Shown in pieces: positions 1-12,133 of a stretch of DNA of 64,000 nucleotides; position 1 is the first letter of the stretch; each line of letters begins with the position of its first letter. The notes under the pieces were generated by a model. That model was given only the letters and a program-made list of their open reading frames with translations. It had not been told where the DNA came from and made no database searches. A program made the translations under genes and the position numbers. The DNA comes from Piscicola geometra. Lineage: Eukaryota; Annelida; Clitellata; Hirudinida; Piscicolidae. The stretch is from contig OX030966.1 in assembly GCA_943735955.1 (NCBI GenBank), positions 3,873,476-3,937,475 of the forward strand. The letters are read 5' to 3'.

Positions 1-1084
1 GGAGGCTCAACGTCTGAGAAAGCTCCTCAACTCGCTGAACGAGAAGGTCCTCGCTGCCCTCAAGAGTTGCAGCAAGGCAGATCACAGTAACAGCAGTAAC
101 AGTAGTAACACCAAGAGCAACATTAGCAACAGCAATAACACTAAAGGCAACAGCGGTGGAAGTGGTGGTGGCGGTAAAGTGGTTAAGGATGCAAAGACAG
201 CTAGAGGAGTGAAGAGCAGAAGCCGAGAGGAAAGTGCAAGAAGCAATGGCGACGTTGCAGGCGAGAATTTCTTTGAGAACCAAGTGAGTGAGAGAACTTG
301 GTTGGAACTTTAATTTAGGATGTTCTATACACTGGGAAAATATGGTGCTTTTGGTTCTTTTTTTGAGTTTTTAACATGAGTTTTTGAATACACTTCGGTG
401 TAGGGAGGTAGGGAAAGATGTGAATTCAGAGTGTCTGAGAAAAGGGAATATTCCAATTTCAGAGTTCTTTGCTGCTTCAGTGGATTTTATTTTTTATTTC
501 ATATTTGGCCAATATTGATTTAAACATTTTTAATGAATAATTTGTTGCGATGGAATGCGTTTTAAAACAATGAAAGTCAATACGAAATGATGAAGGCAAT
601 TAAACTAGACTTCTCCACTATGTAGGACAGTTATGAGTACAAATACTCATTATTATTAGTATAAATTATTAATTTAACAAATATTAATTGTACATTTATT
701 GAATGGTATAAGATATATCGTACAACTACATAAAAATAACACAAACGGCATTCTCTCACAGGTGAAGGGAAGGAAGGAGGAGATGGAGTTGGAGCAGATG
801 AAGGAGAGGCTTGACGACGTGTGTCTCAGACTGAGCTCCGAAATGAAAGTTAGTATTTTACGCCATGTCATTTACACTATAAATTTTAAAAGTCAGTTTG
901 GATTTTAAAAAATTAAATTATTGGAAATTTTTATTTTTCATAATATAAAATAATCTTTCATTAAATGTAATCTTTTTTGCAGATGCGCAAGCAAGCAGAA
1001 AGCGATATAAGAGAATCCCGGAAAGAAGCAGACGCTAGGAAAGCAAAACTAATTCAAACACGAAAAATTATGGACGGGCATTGA
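1..1084 (+). CDS. 3' end of an unrecognised coiled-coil protein gene (partial)
   Basis: Three exons can be read: 1-283 (frame 2, entering from outside the window), 762-848 and 983-1084, ending in TGA. All join in phase 0. Donors are CAA|GTGAGT and AAA|GTTAGT; acceptors end in cacag and ttgcag. The first exon codes an amphipathic stretch starting EAQRLRKLLNSLNEKVLAAL, then a Ser/Asn/Gly-rich linker. The second and third code charged helix (KEEMELEQMKERLDDVCLRL; KQAESDIRESRKEADARKAK) typical of a coiled coil, and the protein ends in IMDGH. An AATAAA lies at 1102-1107, just after the stop. I cannot assign a family: low-complexity linker plus generic coiled coil is not diagnostic. It converges with ASZ1 on the other strand. 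Confidence 0.7.
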
Positions 1085-1101
1085 AAAGAAAAAAATTATT
1101 T

Positions 1102-1107
1102 AATAAA
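1102..1107 (+). terminator. Polyadenylation signal AATAAA
   Basis: A canonical AATAAA sits 18 bases after the TGA of the plus-strand coiled-coil gene, followed by further AATAAA-like motifs up to about 1150 in AT-rich sequence. The assignment rests on position only. Confidence 0.55.
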
Positions 1108-1552
1108 CGATAAAATTATTTTATGTAATAAGTATTTAATAAATAATAAAATTGTCAAAATCTATTATTCGATAGTTCAATGACAATACCAAACACAATT
1201 TATTCCTGCAAGTTATAGACTATAAGATGCAATTTAGAAGTCCATCTTCGTTTGTGATTGAAATATACATTTTAGCTTGAACAATTCGCCATTCCTCCGT
1301 TCATTGAGTTTATTCATCTTTTTCGAAATGAGATTTATAAAGCCTTTTTCTAGCAATATTTAACGTCCACAAACAAACAGTTATTTCTTTATACATTTAA
1401 GTTATAAATAAATAACACGTAGACAGATTTATTCTATTAATGTAAAACTGAGCAGATGATATTCAAAAACCACTTTAACTAAAAAAAACTACGATGAATC
1501 CACACCCATTCCTTCTTTTTTACTCCTTTTTAACGAAAAATTAAAAATGAAT

Positions 1553-4500
1553 TCAACGAGAAGCCTTAACTTTATAATACACGAAGATGGTGACTAAAGG
1601 AAGAGTTGTGAGCAGAATTGTTCGACAGAAGAACTTGAAAATGAAAGACTTTTGACTCTTTCTCGATCTATAAAACTGTGGAAGGGAATTTATAATGTAA
1701 ATTATATCTTTTCTTCTTAAATAAATAGGTGGTATTATATTAAGTAAACAATATATCAAATTAACACCAACTCAATGGATTCACCCCCAAGATAATCAAC
1801 CACTAAAAAGATTTTAACCACCAACAACACCACCAACCGATTCAAACTTCTTCTTCAGTTCCAGAATCTCTTTCGCCAAAACTGCCTTGTTATTTTCTAG
1901 CTGTAACATCTGAAACTTGTAGGCCTGACTGCTCTCTTCGCCAGCCTGTGTGGTGATGAGTTTAGTTGTGGGATGGTGGTGATGAGTTTAGTTGTGGGAT
2001 GGTGGTGATGATTGTAGTTGTGGGATGGCGGTGATGATCGTAGTTTTGGGGCGGTTGGTGGTGGGATTTATGGTGGAAAAACGAAGGTATTGGAAGTGAA
2101 ATGAATGAATGATGGAATAGGCGTGGTAGCGGAGTAGAACGAGTATAAAAATGGTTTTGAGGGAATAAAATTGAAACCACCATGCCTTCCACTCCATAAC
2201 TACAACCAACCCATCCATCCCACAACTACAATCAGCACCACCATCCCCACCTTCTTCATCCTCTTCTCGGTGAATTGGATTGAGCAATCCATTATTTTCA
2301 AGTGTTCGCACATGTTGTGTATCATTGAAGCCAGTTCCAGGCCGCTGTGATGATGATGATGATGATGATGAGGATGAAGATAAAGATGGTGATGACGATG
2401 AAAGTGATGTTGGTGGTAGTGATGATGATGATGGTGGAAGTAATGACGCTGATGATGGTAGTAGAGTAAGTGGTTTATGACTATGTTGAACTGATTATAA
2501 TTACCACTATTGCCCTCATCATCACCATCATTATCATCATCACCCTCATCAAATAATCACCACCATCCTCAACATTATCATCAGCATCATTCTAATAAAA
2601 ACCATCACTACCACTACCACTTTCATCATCACCATCTTCATCAACACCACTTTCATCATCATCATCAACACCGCTATCATCATCATATCCATCACCCTCA
2701 TCACCACCACCCCCCCCCATCATCATCATCAGCACCTCATGCTGGATACGTTATCCTTGTTGAGGACTGCGTCTGGTTTCCAGGGAAAGAGATGGAAGTT
2801 CAATATGGCGTCGGTCAGTCTGGATAGAATGCCTGCCTGTGATATGCCCAACTGGTCGTGGTGATGATGATGGTGGTGGTGGTGATGATGATGGTAGTGG
2901 TAATGATGATGGTTGTGATGATGATGGTGGTGATGATGATGGTTGTGATGATGATGGTTGTGATGATGGTGGTTGTGATGATGATGGTTGTGGTGATGAT
3001 GATGGTTGTGGTGATGATGATGGTTGTGGTCCTTTTAGTGATGCTGATGATGATAGTAGTTTTGGTAATGATGAAGATGGTGAAAGTTAAAGGGGTAATT
3101 ATAATTATTTTGAAAGTCATGATTATGATTTTTGCAAGAGTGATGATGGCAATGAATATTAAAGAAAAACAAAAAATTGCAACTACAACAAAACTATTAT
3201 TTTTATTTATTTATTATTATTAACAAAAACAATAACTTTGATGAAGTCATCTTCATCCATGAGAAGGAACGAATGAAAAGACACTCCAGTAAAGGAAGGA
3301 AGAATGAACGAGAGATGGATATCCTGCAGAAAAAGGAGTAGAAGGTCTTTGCTGCTCTTGCTGGTGGAGTGGTTGATGGGAAGGGATATGGAGGAAAGAG
3401 AAAAATATTTTTTAAAGAAGGAATGAAAAGGAAGATGAAGTAATTATAAATTCTAGTCTTTTGAAAGCACAATCAAATTTAAGAATTGAAGAACATAAAT
3501 GAAACTGAAACTGCATCCTCACAAAGAACTCATGGAAAAAGACTTGTGGTTTTTAGTCACACCTTTCACATCCGACATGAACAAAAGGGAAGTATTATTG
3601 AAGTCACATGACTTTAGAATATGCATGCACTTTTCAGCTTCCACCTCAGCATCATCATCATCACCGTAGTTGTTTAATGATTTGGAGTATAAAAAGCCTA
3701 TGGGTAGAGCTGATGATTCTGTGGAATTTGTAACAGTATTTAATTTGATATAATATAAATACATACGGTATTTGAAACGATTTAAAAAACAAAATTTTAA
3801 TTTCATTTCCTTTTAAATTTGAAGTCTTATTATCAAAACAATGAGTTTGATACACAGTGGCTGAATCTCTGATTATAACTACAATTAACTATGATCAAAA
3901 TGATAAATATGAAACAATTATAATTAGTCGCACTTGGTTTTGAGTGGTTATAGAGGGTGCTGAGGGACAGGGGCCTGGCATGACCGATGGCATAGTCGAC
4001 TGCTGTGAAGCCTGTTGCGTCTGCCATGCTCTCCCAGTCAGGAACTGATTATGTTAGAAATTTTATATATATTTTCATTGATGAAATTAATTTTTGAGAG
4101 ATTGCAATGAAAATAAATTATTAAAAGTTATTGAAAAAAATATTTAATTGGTGAAAATATTGAAAATGTAAATAATTTTTTTATTAAATAATAATTTTCC
4201 AACCATTTTGGCAAAAGTCTTCAATGAGAGGAGTGTTTTGGAGAATTATTGCATTTCGAAAATCACTGAAAAAACGTATTTTTTCTCCGTCATAAGCAAC
4301 TGAATTTTTTTCACTATGGCTTGTCAAAAAGTCGCCTGGAGATTTTTCAACTATCTCAACTTTCTCTTCTTCTTCTTCTTCTTTTTCATTAGTTTGATAA
4401 CCCTTTTAATAGTTTGTAAAACCGAATTAAAACAATTTTATATATATGACCTGTCTAATTATGAAAAATAAATAAACAATTTTATTTGGTTTACCCTTTC

Positions 4501-4575
4501 GTCATAGGCATTGGCACTGAGGTTTATATAGACTTCATCATCAGAGCTCTCATCACCGGCTGGTAAAAAATTCAT
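1553..4575 (-). CDS. ASZ1: ASZ1/GASZ-like protein: short ankyrin region, SAM domain, coiled coil and C-terminal membrane anchor
   Basis: GASZ is a germline piRNA-pathway scaffold held on mitochondria by a tail anchor. Exons in coding order: 4575-4495 (start MNFLPAGDESSDDEVYINLS), 4402-4204, 4044-3934, about 3713-3568, about 3377-3260 (SAM first half, KDLLLLFLQDIHLSFILPSF then MDEDDFIKLGI across the junction), about 2837-2735, about 2343-2251, about 1960-1830 and about 1692-1553. Phases agree across exons 1-4. The SAM segment follows the vertebrate ASZ1 pattern (GDLEVFLHGLG...EDEFTKNGI). The last exon ends in a basic patch plus a hydrophobic stretch (TILLTTLPLVTIFVYYKVKA), matching the ASZ1 tail anchor. 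Only about one ankyrin-like unit (GFTAVDYAIGHARP) is visible where vertebrates have about six. About 380 residues are predicted against about 475 in vertebrates. Confidence 0.72.
1962..3085. repeat. GAT/ATC-type microsatellite blocks in ASZ1 introns
   Basis: Intronic trinucleotide tracts lie at about 2345-2465 (GAT), 2515-2735 (ATC, including a C-run) and 2860-3080 (GATGATGGTTGT variants), with a short tandem (tttagttgtgggatggtggt) near 1970-2030. They surround the small exons at 2251-2343 and 2735-2837. Long open frames of His, Asp or Met/Val run through them on both strands and are artefacts of the period-3 sequence. Confidence 0.85.
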
Positions 4576-5164
4576 TTCTAATGACAAATATTATTCTAAA
4601 TTGTCCATATTTGAAATAATTAGGTATATACATGTATATTTTTAAATAAAATTATAGTAGATTTGAAAAAATCAATGTGCTAAAACTTCGAGCTTTAAAT
4701 GTGAATTAAGCCGAAACTATATTGTAGATGAGGAGCTGTACTCGAATTTTGAATAAGAAAAACATAAATTAGTTTATTAAATTTGATTGAATTCGGATAA
4801 AACCAAGATTTGAAAAAAACTGAAGGATACGGTTTTATCTATTTAAAAACGTCAACAATGCTCAATAAATATAATTTTCATGAAAGAGCCCTAGTGTTGA
4901 GTAAAAGAATCCAGTGTATTCTCCTGCTTTATACTTTAATGTAAACTTAACTGGTTGTTTTTTATATTTTTATCTTTTCTTTGTGTTTTTTCTTTTACCG
5001 CTTTTCCAACAATAATCAATTTAAAAACCGTTTAAAAACCACACACTATCTCAATTCACTTTCCACTTTTCTCTGCCCAACCCAAAAAATTTCTCATCAA
5101 CACCCACCCTTTCTTTTATCCACTGATTGAGGCACCACCATCATCATCATCATCAACATCATCA
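4576..5164. other. Intergenic gap between ASZ1 5' end and SGF29 3' end
   Basis: About 590 bases of AT-rich DNA. It must hold the ASZ1 promoter and the SGF29 3' UTR. I see no open frame, RNA gene or clear promoter motif. Confidence 0.6.
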
Positions 5165-8055
5165 TTAGACATGGAGTTGTTTGCAGAAGATGACGTATTT
5201 CTGTGGTACGAGGAGGGGTGGGGAGTAGCCATCAGGGTACGAAGTGTCCTCAAACAAGACTGAGTACTCGTCACTGGCCTGTGTGTGTGATGGGGATGGA
5301 ATGGTGGTGATATGGTGTGGGAGGATGGATAGATAAATAATGGTGTGGGAGGATGGATAGACAAACAATGGTGTGGGAGGATGGATAGACAAATAATGGT
5401 GTGGAGGATGGATAGATAAATAATGGTGTGGAAGGATGGATAGATAAATAATGGTGTGGAAGGATGGATAGATAAATAATGGCGTGGGGGGATAGATAGA
5501 CAAATAATGGTGTGGAAGGATGGATAGACAAATAATGGTGTGGGGGGATGGATAGACAAATAATGGTGTGGAAGGATGGATAGACAAATAATGGTGTGGA
5601 AGGATGGATAGACAAATAATGGCGTGGGAGGATGGATAGACAAATAATGGTGTGGAAGGATGGATAGACAAATAATGGTGTGGAAGGATGGATAGACAAA
5701 TAATGGTGTGGGAGGATGGATAGATAAATACTGGCGTGGGAGGATGGATAGATAAATAATGGTGTGGAAGGATGGATAGACAAATAATGGTGTGGGAGGA
5801 TGGATAGACAAACAATGGTGTGGGGGGATAGATAGACAAATAATGGCGTGGGGGGATGGATAGACAAATAATGGTGTGGAAGGATGGATAGACAAATAAT
5901 GGTGTGGGGGGATGGATAGACAAATAATGGTGTGGGAGGATGGATAGATAAATACTGGCGTGGGAGGATGGATAGACAAATAATGGTGTGGGGGGATGGA
6001 TAGACAAATAATGGTGTGGGAGGATGGATAGACAAATAATGGTGCGGGTGGGAGAATGGGTAGAAGATGATATACGGTGAAAATTGTAAAACGGACAATT
6101 AAATAGTTTTCAGATTGAATTAAAAGATGATACATCACAAATGGTGGCATGCATGATGATGATGATGATGATGATTTTAACTTAATATAACGCCGGGAAT
6201 GATTTAAGTTAAAGTGTGGAGAATGGGGATGAGTTTGGGATGAATTTGGGATAGTGGTGCAAGATGTGGATGCATGAAGAGAGTGGATATCCATGCTCAC
6301 CTTCTTGGGAGGCTCGTGGATTAGTGCTCTGTAGAAGCACGTGGTTTGTGGATACAACGCCATCACCAACTGTGATGGTGATGATGATGATGATGGTGAT
6401 TGTCGAGGTAGTAATATTATGTTAATTTTTACGGAGAAAAAACTCAAATAGAACAATAATATTTGAATAAATAAAATAACTTTTTTAATGAGTAGAAAAA
6501 TTAATAATTTAAAAAAGCAAAGGTTGGAATACGGTGTTGGTGGTGAAGAGGGCAGAAGGGTCGGTCTCAGGGTTGGCCTTCCAGATGGGCAGTGGAACCA
6601 CACGACGTCTGCTTAGCACGTGGTGTCTGTTGGAAGCGGGAGAGAAGGAAATGGGGAGAGGGGGGTGGGTTGGGGAATAGGATGGGAAAAAATAGAAAAA
6701 AAGGTGGTTGTGCAAAAAAGAGAAAAAATGAATTATAAGGGACTGAGTTGAGATGGAGAAGAGAGTGAGTGAAAAGGGTAAGAGTGAAAGATGGTTTAGA
6801 AAACCCAAGAAACTTCATAAGTACGCACACACGAAACCACCCTCACAACCTTCCCCTTCACAGACATCCACCATAACGACCCATCAGATACGACCAACAC
6901 CTGTTACATCTCTTCACACCACCACTACCACCACCACACCACCACCAACACAACCACCACCACAACAACCACCACCACAACAACCACCACCAACCCACCA
7001 CAACCACAACCACCACCATCTCTCCCACCACTCACTGATTCCCCTCATCTGCATCGACATCATCCACCTCGTAACAACCTCCCTGGAACGACACCACCTC
7101 GGCCAGAATCCAATTCTCCTCGTCGCCCTTCACCCTTGCCGCCACCTTGTCGCCCACCTTCGCTATGTAATTACTTTCTGCAGCGATCGCCCCGCATAGC
7201 GGTGGGGGTCTGATGGTGGAGGAGGTGCAGGGAAGTGTGGTGGTGTGGTTGGTTGGTTGATAGAGGGTGGATTAATGGAAGAAGTGGTGGGTGCATTAAT
7301 GGAAGAAGTGGTGGGTGGATGAATGGGGAAAAATTGTATGGTGGTGGGAACGTGGTGTGGTTGGTGGATGGATATAAAAATGGTGGTGGTCAAGATGTTT
7401 GAATGATGATAGCTAGGAAAGAAGTAGTACAACTAAGGCATATAATAGTAATATGATTCAATATGTATTTTATATAATTTAAATTGGCCATTTAGTATAA
7501 ACTAAAATGTATTACAATGCTGAGAAATATAGAAAATGAAGAAAAGAAGTGTTGATGAAAAGTATTAAAAGACCAAAAGATACAAAATTGAGGTAGATGC
7601 ATGAATGAAACTGTAGAGGGGGGGGGGGGGAAGCAACCTCTCTCCAGGCCTTCCATGCCACATCGGCAGGCACATGGCGTCCTGTTGGAGGCTGTTCATC
7701 AATACTCCCTTACGCACTATCTGCTTCTTGCCACCACCACCACTGCCACTGTTGCTGGTGTTGTTGCTGTTGTTGTTGCTTGTGTTGCTGCTGATACTCT
7801 GGTGAACTGTGTAATAATGTTGTTGTTGTTGTAGATTGGATTTGTATTTTATTTGGTATTATACGTTGATGAAGCATTAATATACAACTGCTGCTTCTAC
7901 TACTACTACTACTACTACTACTACCAATACTACTTATTCTGCTACTACTACTACTACTACTACTACTACTGCTACTACTACTATAACTACTACTACTACT
8001 ACTACTACTACTGCTACTACTACTATAACTACTACTACTACTACTACTACTACTG

Positions 8056-8106
<51 letters not shown>

Positions 8107-8772
8107 ATACTACTACTACTACTGCTACTACTACTACTACTACTACTGCTACACACCTGCCTCCTTGCAAGACCTTATGTCAGCAATTTTATCAAGGGCT
8201 TGTCTGATTAGACTGTGTGAGCATTTATGATTAAAACTATTTTTTTTATTTTTAAATAAATTTTATTTTTTATATTTATTTAGTATAGTTATCCCTTTTC
8301 AGAATTAAACCCTATTTCTTTTACCTATTACAAATATATCATTATACTTGTGATCACATCATCATCATCCTTGTGATCATCATCATCATCATCATTATTA
8401 CAACCTCGCTTCACTTTCTGCCTCTTGTAAGGCATTAGTGCACAGATTCTTGAGTTTTGATTTAAAGTAGGGTGACACTGAAAGTATTATAATTCTTTAA
8501 TTAGCTTTTAAATTAATTTACATTTTTATTAAATGAAATAACTAAAAACATGTGCATGATAATAATGGCTTAATTATCATCTAATATAGAATTATAATTT
8601 TAGTGAAGGAAGCTCAAAATTTAAAGCCTTAAATAGATGGACGTCGGATCAAAAACCGAAATTTATCAAAGTTCATAAATCCATTCCGAACCTTTGACTT
8701 CTTGTTGTATGCGATCATGTGTTCTTTGTATGTTGGTTAAGTTTGCCTCACCCCTCTCTCTCTCCTCCTTCA

Positions 8773-8831
<59 letters not shown>

Positions 8832-9203
8832 ATGTGTGTGTGGATGTGTGTGTGGATGTGTGTGTGTGTGTGTGTGTGTGTGGATGTGTGTGTGGATGTG
8901 TGTGTGTGTGTGTTTGAAGGTTATGTGGGTGTCTGAAGGGTATGTGTGGGTGTGTGAGTGAAGGTTTTTGCTGGATTTTGGAAAAAACATTATTTTTTAA
9001 TTTGCAAACATATAGGGCCTATAATATAAACAGATTTTCTTACAGTTTAATAATCTTAAACCAACTTGTATGTACTTGACCATCTTGTCCAGTTCCCTGA
9101 GCATCGACTTGATCTTGGCGTCTTGAGAATTTGTCGTCTGCTCGCCTGACGCCTTGTGCTCTTTCATGAAACCACCAAGACTTCCCGACTTGAGCCGGCC
9201 CAT
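5165..9203 (-). CDS. SGF29: SAGA-associated factor 29 (tandem Tudor histone reader)
   Basis: SGF29 is a SAGA/ATAC subunit that reads H3K4me2/3 through a C-terminal double Tudor (SGF29-type) domain. Eight exons join in consistent phase. Start [16 protein letters not shown] (9203 to about 9067); [20 protein letters not shown] (about 8475-8406); [18 protein letters not shown] (about 8211-8152); about 7808-7632 with [20 protein letters not shown]; about 7212-7034 with [20 protein letters not shown] and [19 protein letters not shown]; about 6625-6550 with [20 protein letters not shown]; about 6380-6303 with [20 protein letters not shown]; last about 5284-5165 with [20 protein letters not shown]. 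These match the human protein nearly block for block. The Ser/Asn-rich linker in exon 4 looks lineage-specific. The predicted length, about 280-290, is normal for the family. Confidence 0.93.
5305..6055. repeat. 28-bp minisatellite, about 26 copies, in the last SGF29 intron
   Basis: Unit of the form ggatggatagacaaataatg plus gtgtggaa, period 28 as measured between successive gatagacaaataatg blocks. Variants alternate tagaca/tagata and aagg/gggg/gagg. The frame stays open on the minus strand because the unit lacks stops, giving a false Tyr/Pro/Ser/His-rich reading frame that fuses to the true last exon. Confidence 0.9.
6890..7015. repeat. CCA/ACA-rich tract in SGF29 intron
   Basis: Purely C/A repeat with ACCACCACC and CCACAACAA variants, lying just downstream of the Tudor exon donor in gene orientation. 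No coding support. Confidence 0.8.
7895..8152. repeat. (CTA)n trinucleotide array in SGF29 intron
   Basis: About 255 bases of nearly uninterrupted CTA/TAC with rare CTG and TAA variants. It begins almost at the donor (G|GTGTGTAGCAGTAG) of the SGF29 exon ending near 8152. The poly-Ser, poly-Tyr and poly-Val frames through it are not genes. Confidence 0.92.
8773..8915. repeat. (TG)n microsatellite in first SGF29 intron
   Basis: About 70 TG dinucleotides with several GA interruptions (tgtggatgtg). Confidence 0.92.
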
Positions 9204-9665
9204 TCCGAAAAAGCCAATTATAATTATTTCATTTGAAAAAAATCTAAAAGTAAACTGCTAGTTTAGGTTTTATAGTGATGGGTGTTTTAAATTCGGTTGT
9301 GAAATAATTAATAAAAAACATATTCAAATTAATAAAACTTGACTGACTCTTCATGTTTTCTACTTTCAACATTTCATTTAAAAAAATTTAAATAAATTTG
9401 TTTAATTTAACTATTCTTGATAGAAATTTTATATAATCAAATAAAATCACAGAATGGTAAAATTTACCATTGGTACATTACATTTAATTTGTGGGATTTT
9501 ATTAATATGATTCAAATATACAAAAGGAAATTTAAAAATAGAAATCATTAAAAACTTTTTTCAAAGTTGTAAATACTTACTGTAGGTAAGGAAAATATCA
9601 ATCATAGGAAAAAAAAGTTAAAATCCAAAATCGGTAAGTACATTTCAAACGGCCGTAGCATGATT
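9204..9665. other. Short gap between SGF29 5' end and CHMP6 3' end
   Basis: About 460 bases, strongly AT-rich. It should contain the SGF29 promoter and the CHMP6 3' UTR. Nothing else is recognisable. Confidence 0.6.
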
Positions 9666-11510
9666 TCATGACGCCTCCAGAGCCACTCTCTCAGGCTCCT
9701 TGTGTTTGTTCTTCTGTTTGTCTGCTTGTTTGTCTGCTTGTTTGTCTTGCTCTGTGTCATCGATTTCGAAGTTAGGCTCAGGAAGGTTAGATAAGTCGAT
9801 CTGAAATAGAAAAATATTTTATATTCTTAAATGTAAATGAGTAATTATATTTCGGAAATTATTTCGATTTTGAAATGTTAAAGTAGGGTAAAAAATAATT
9901 AAGACACAAGGAAACTATTTGTTTAAAAGTAAAACCCTTACTCAAATAATGTTAAATGTTAAAAAATAAAGAATTTTTTTTAATAGACGACAATACAGCA
10001 CCTCGAACATTTCGTTGAACTCCTTGTCAATTGCTTCATCATCCTCTTGACCCAGACCCTGACTCAAAATCTCGTCAATTTCCTGCAGTGATGGTGTTGG
10101 TGATGATTTTGTGGTAGATGAATAAACATACAAATTCACTCCACTCTCCACTCCCACCCTGAGCCTAATCCTAACCTATCACCACCAATGCACCCCCCTC
10201 TTTCACACACCACCCCATCCTTTCCCACTCCTCCCACCCACTTGTTGGTGCTCAATGCCTGCTTGAGTCTCCTCCATTATCCTCTCTACATCTCCTATCG
10301 TCAGCATCTGTGTGGTGATGATGATGATGACGGCGAAGATGATGATGATGATGTTTAAAGAAATTCTGTAAACAGATTCATCTTCAAATCACACCAAATA
10401 CTTTACCCCCCTCATTCTCACCCCTTTCGCACTCCACTCTTCACCCCCACTCCCTCCTCAACCCCCCCCCCCTTCCACCCCTCACCTCGTGCAGCTTGGC
10501 AAGCACCTGGTTTCCCTTCTGTAGATTCTCCACCACTTGCATTTCCACCTGCGTTATCTCCAACTGTGTCGTCTGTGCCATGATGATGATGATGGTGATG
10601 ATGATAATGATAGTGGTGATGATAATGATAGTGGTGATGATAAAGATGGTGGTGATGATAATGATGGTGGTGATGATAATGATGTGGTGATGATAATGAT
10701 GGTGGTGATGATAATGATAGTGTTGACAATGGTGATGATGATGTTTATTTAATACAGCACCAAGGCAAGCAACAAAAAGGAAGGGTGTAGATGATGGGTT
10801 AAGAATGGTTCGGGTGGGTGGGTGGTGAGATGATTTGTGTGAATGGGCAGATAGTGAAGAGGTTGGTAAAAGGATGGTGAGTGAGGGGGGTTGTGCAAGA
10901 CATAGTGATAGAGTGGTCTGTGGAAAATATGATTTCAATTATTAATTTAACAAAATACTATTTAAGAGTATATAAAACAAATAATCATGTTCCAAAAATA
11001 AAAAGTAGATATAGAACCATATTTTCAATCTGGTCGAGCTGCTTGTCCAGGTCTGAGACTCTCTTCTCAAGAAAACGTTTTCGTCTCAGAACCAAAATAG
11101 CTTTGCTGTGGAAGTGATCATGAAGGTTCAATAATGGTTTTTCAAAATAAATTAATATTAATAATAATACATTTTTAAAAGATAATTTACTGAAAACTAG
11201 GAAAATAAATCATGAATCGTGATGTTGCAAGATTAAATACCCACTCTTTTTTCTTTTCCTTCACACACTCCTTGGCCAACTTCTCCAGCGTTTTAATGTC
11301 TGCATCATACTTCTTCAGCTTCCGATTCAGCAAGTCTCTTTGAGTTTTTAGTTGCTGGCATGGTTTATTTTATTAAATTGAATAATTTATTCACATTAAT
11401 AATAATTTATTAAAGTTTAATAATTAAACAAATAGTACACTTACTAGAATTACTTTATCTTTCTCATCAATTGTTTTGACTTTTTTGTTTTTAGATAAAA
11501 ATCCACCCAT
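9666..11510 (-). CDS. CHMP6: Charged multivesicular body protein 6 (ESCRT-III, Vps20 family)
   Basis: CHMP6 nucleates ESCRT-III on endosomes downstream of ESCRT-II. Seven exons with agreeing phases: 11510-11445 MGGFLSKNKKVKTIDEKDKV, with Gly2 for N-myristoylation as in the family; about 11355-11247; about 11101-11013 with DKAILVLRRKRFLEKRVSDL; about 10580-10491 with TTQLEITQVEMQVVENLQKG; about 10307-10242 with MLTIGDVERIMEETQAGIEH; about 10084-10006 with EIDEILSQGLGQEDDEAIDK; about 9799-9666 with IDLSNLPEPNFEIDD, ending EPERVALEAS. About 209 residues against 201 in human. The IDLSNLPEPNFEID segment corresponds to the C-terminal MIM2 region that binds VPS4 MIT domains. A QADK repeat precedes the C terminus. 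Confidence 0.95.
10309..10745. repeat. GAT-type microsatellites flanking CHMP6 exons
   Basis: Tracts at about 10315-10352 and 10583-10742 (GATGATAATGATGGTG variants) directly abut the exons at 10242-10307 and 10491-10580. The second tract ends in tatttaatacagcaccaagg, resembling the SINE tail pieces seen elsewhere. Confidence 0.85.
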
Positions 11511-12133
11511 TACACAAATCGACGGTGGAAGATAAATTGTATATAAATTAACAGCTTCCGCAACTTTCACAATGATTTCACTCAAAATTGTAATTGTTAA
11601 AAGTGGATGTCAGTAATCAATCAATCAAATAAGTTCAATAGCGCTGTATATTTAAAAGTTGTAAATAATTTGAATTTTTAAAAGTTTAATTTTATTGATT
11701 TTTGTTTTATATTAAAAACAATTATTTTCAACTGTATAGTTGAAATAATTGAATGGTTTTTGAAAACAGTTAAAAATTGTTAATACATTTTAATATCAAA
11801 ATAATTTAAGTTCTTAAATTAATTTCAGATTAAAACTTTTCATAAAATATTTGTATAATAAGAACCAAAAAGAATCAATAAGTTTTATTCAAACCCTGCA
11901 AGGCATGGAATAGACTGAAAAAACAGCTAGTTAGAAAGGCCAAAAATAGACTATGAAGATGATAAACATTTAAACCAAAAATGTAAACTAAAAATATATG
12001 TAAGTGAATAATTACTATAAAACCATTGCTATACAAATTCATGATAACATAAATTGTTTTAAGCTTAAAAAACATTGATAAACCCTCTATATTGTTTTAA
12101 AAGTTCTAACACATTTGAAGCCAGTCGGATTCT
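11511..12133. other. Gap between CHMP6 5' end and ASPP 3' end, with a SINE-tail fragment
   Basis: AT-rich intergenic DNA. At about 11612-11655 lies atcaatcaatcaaataagtt followed by caatagcgctgtata, the reverse complement of an 'agcgctat...(ttga)n' SINE 3' end also seen at 19080 and 63370. No coding exon is supported. Confidence 0.5.

Noticed and set aside
5116..6603. Minus-strand open frames of up to 495 codons rich in Tyr/Pro/Ser/His
   Set aside because: They run through the 28-bp minisatellite. Only the short SGF29 exon pieces at the ends ([15 protein letters not shown] and SRRRVV blocks) are homologous to anything.
7710..8170. Poly-Ser, poly-Val and poly-Tyr open frames
   Set aside because: Artefacts of the (CTA)n array in an SGF29 intron. 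Only the adjoining [12 protein letters not shown] linker near 7632-7808 is part of an exon.
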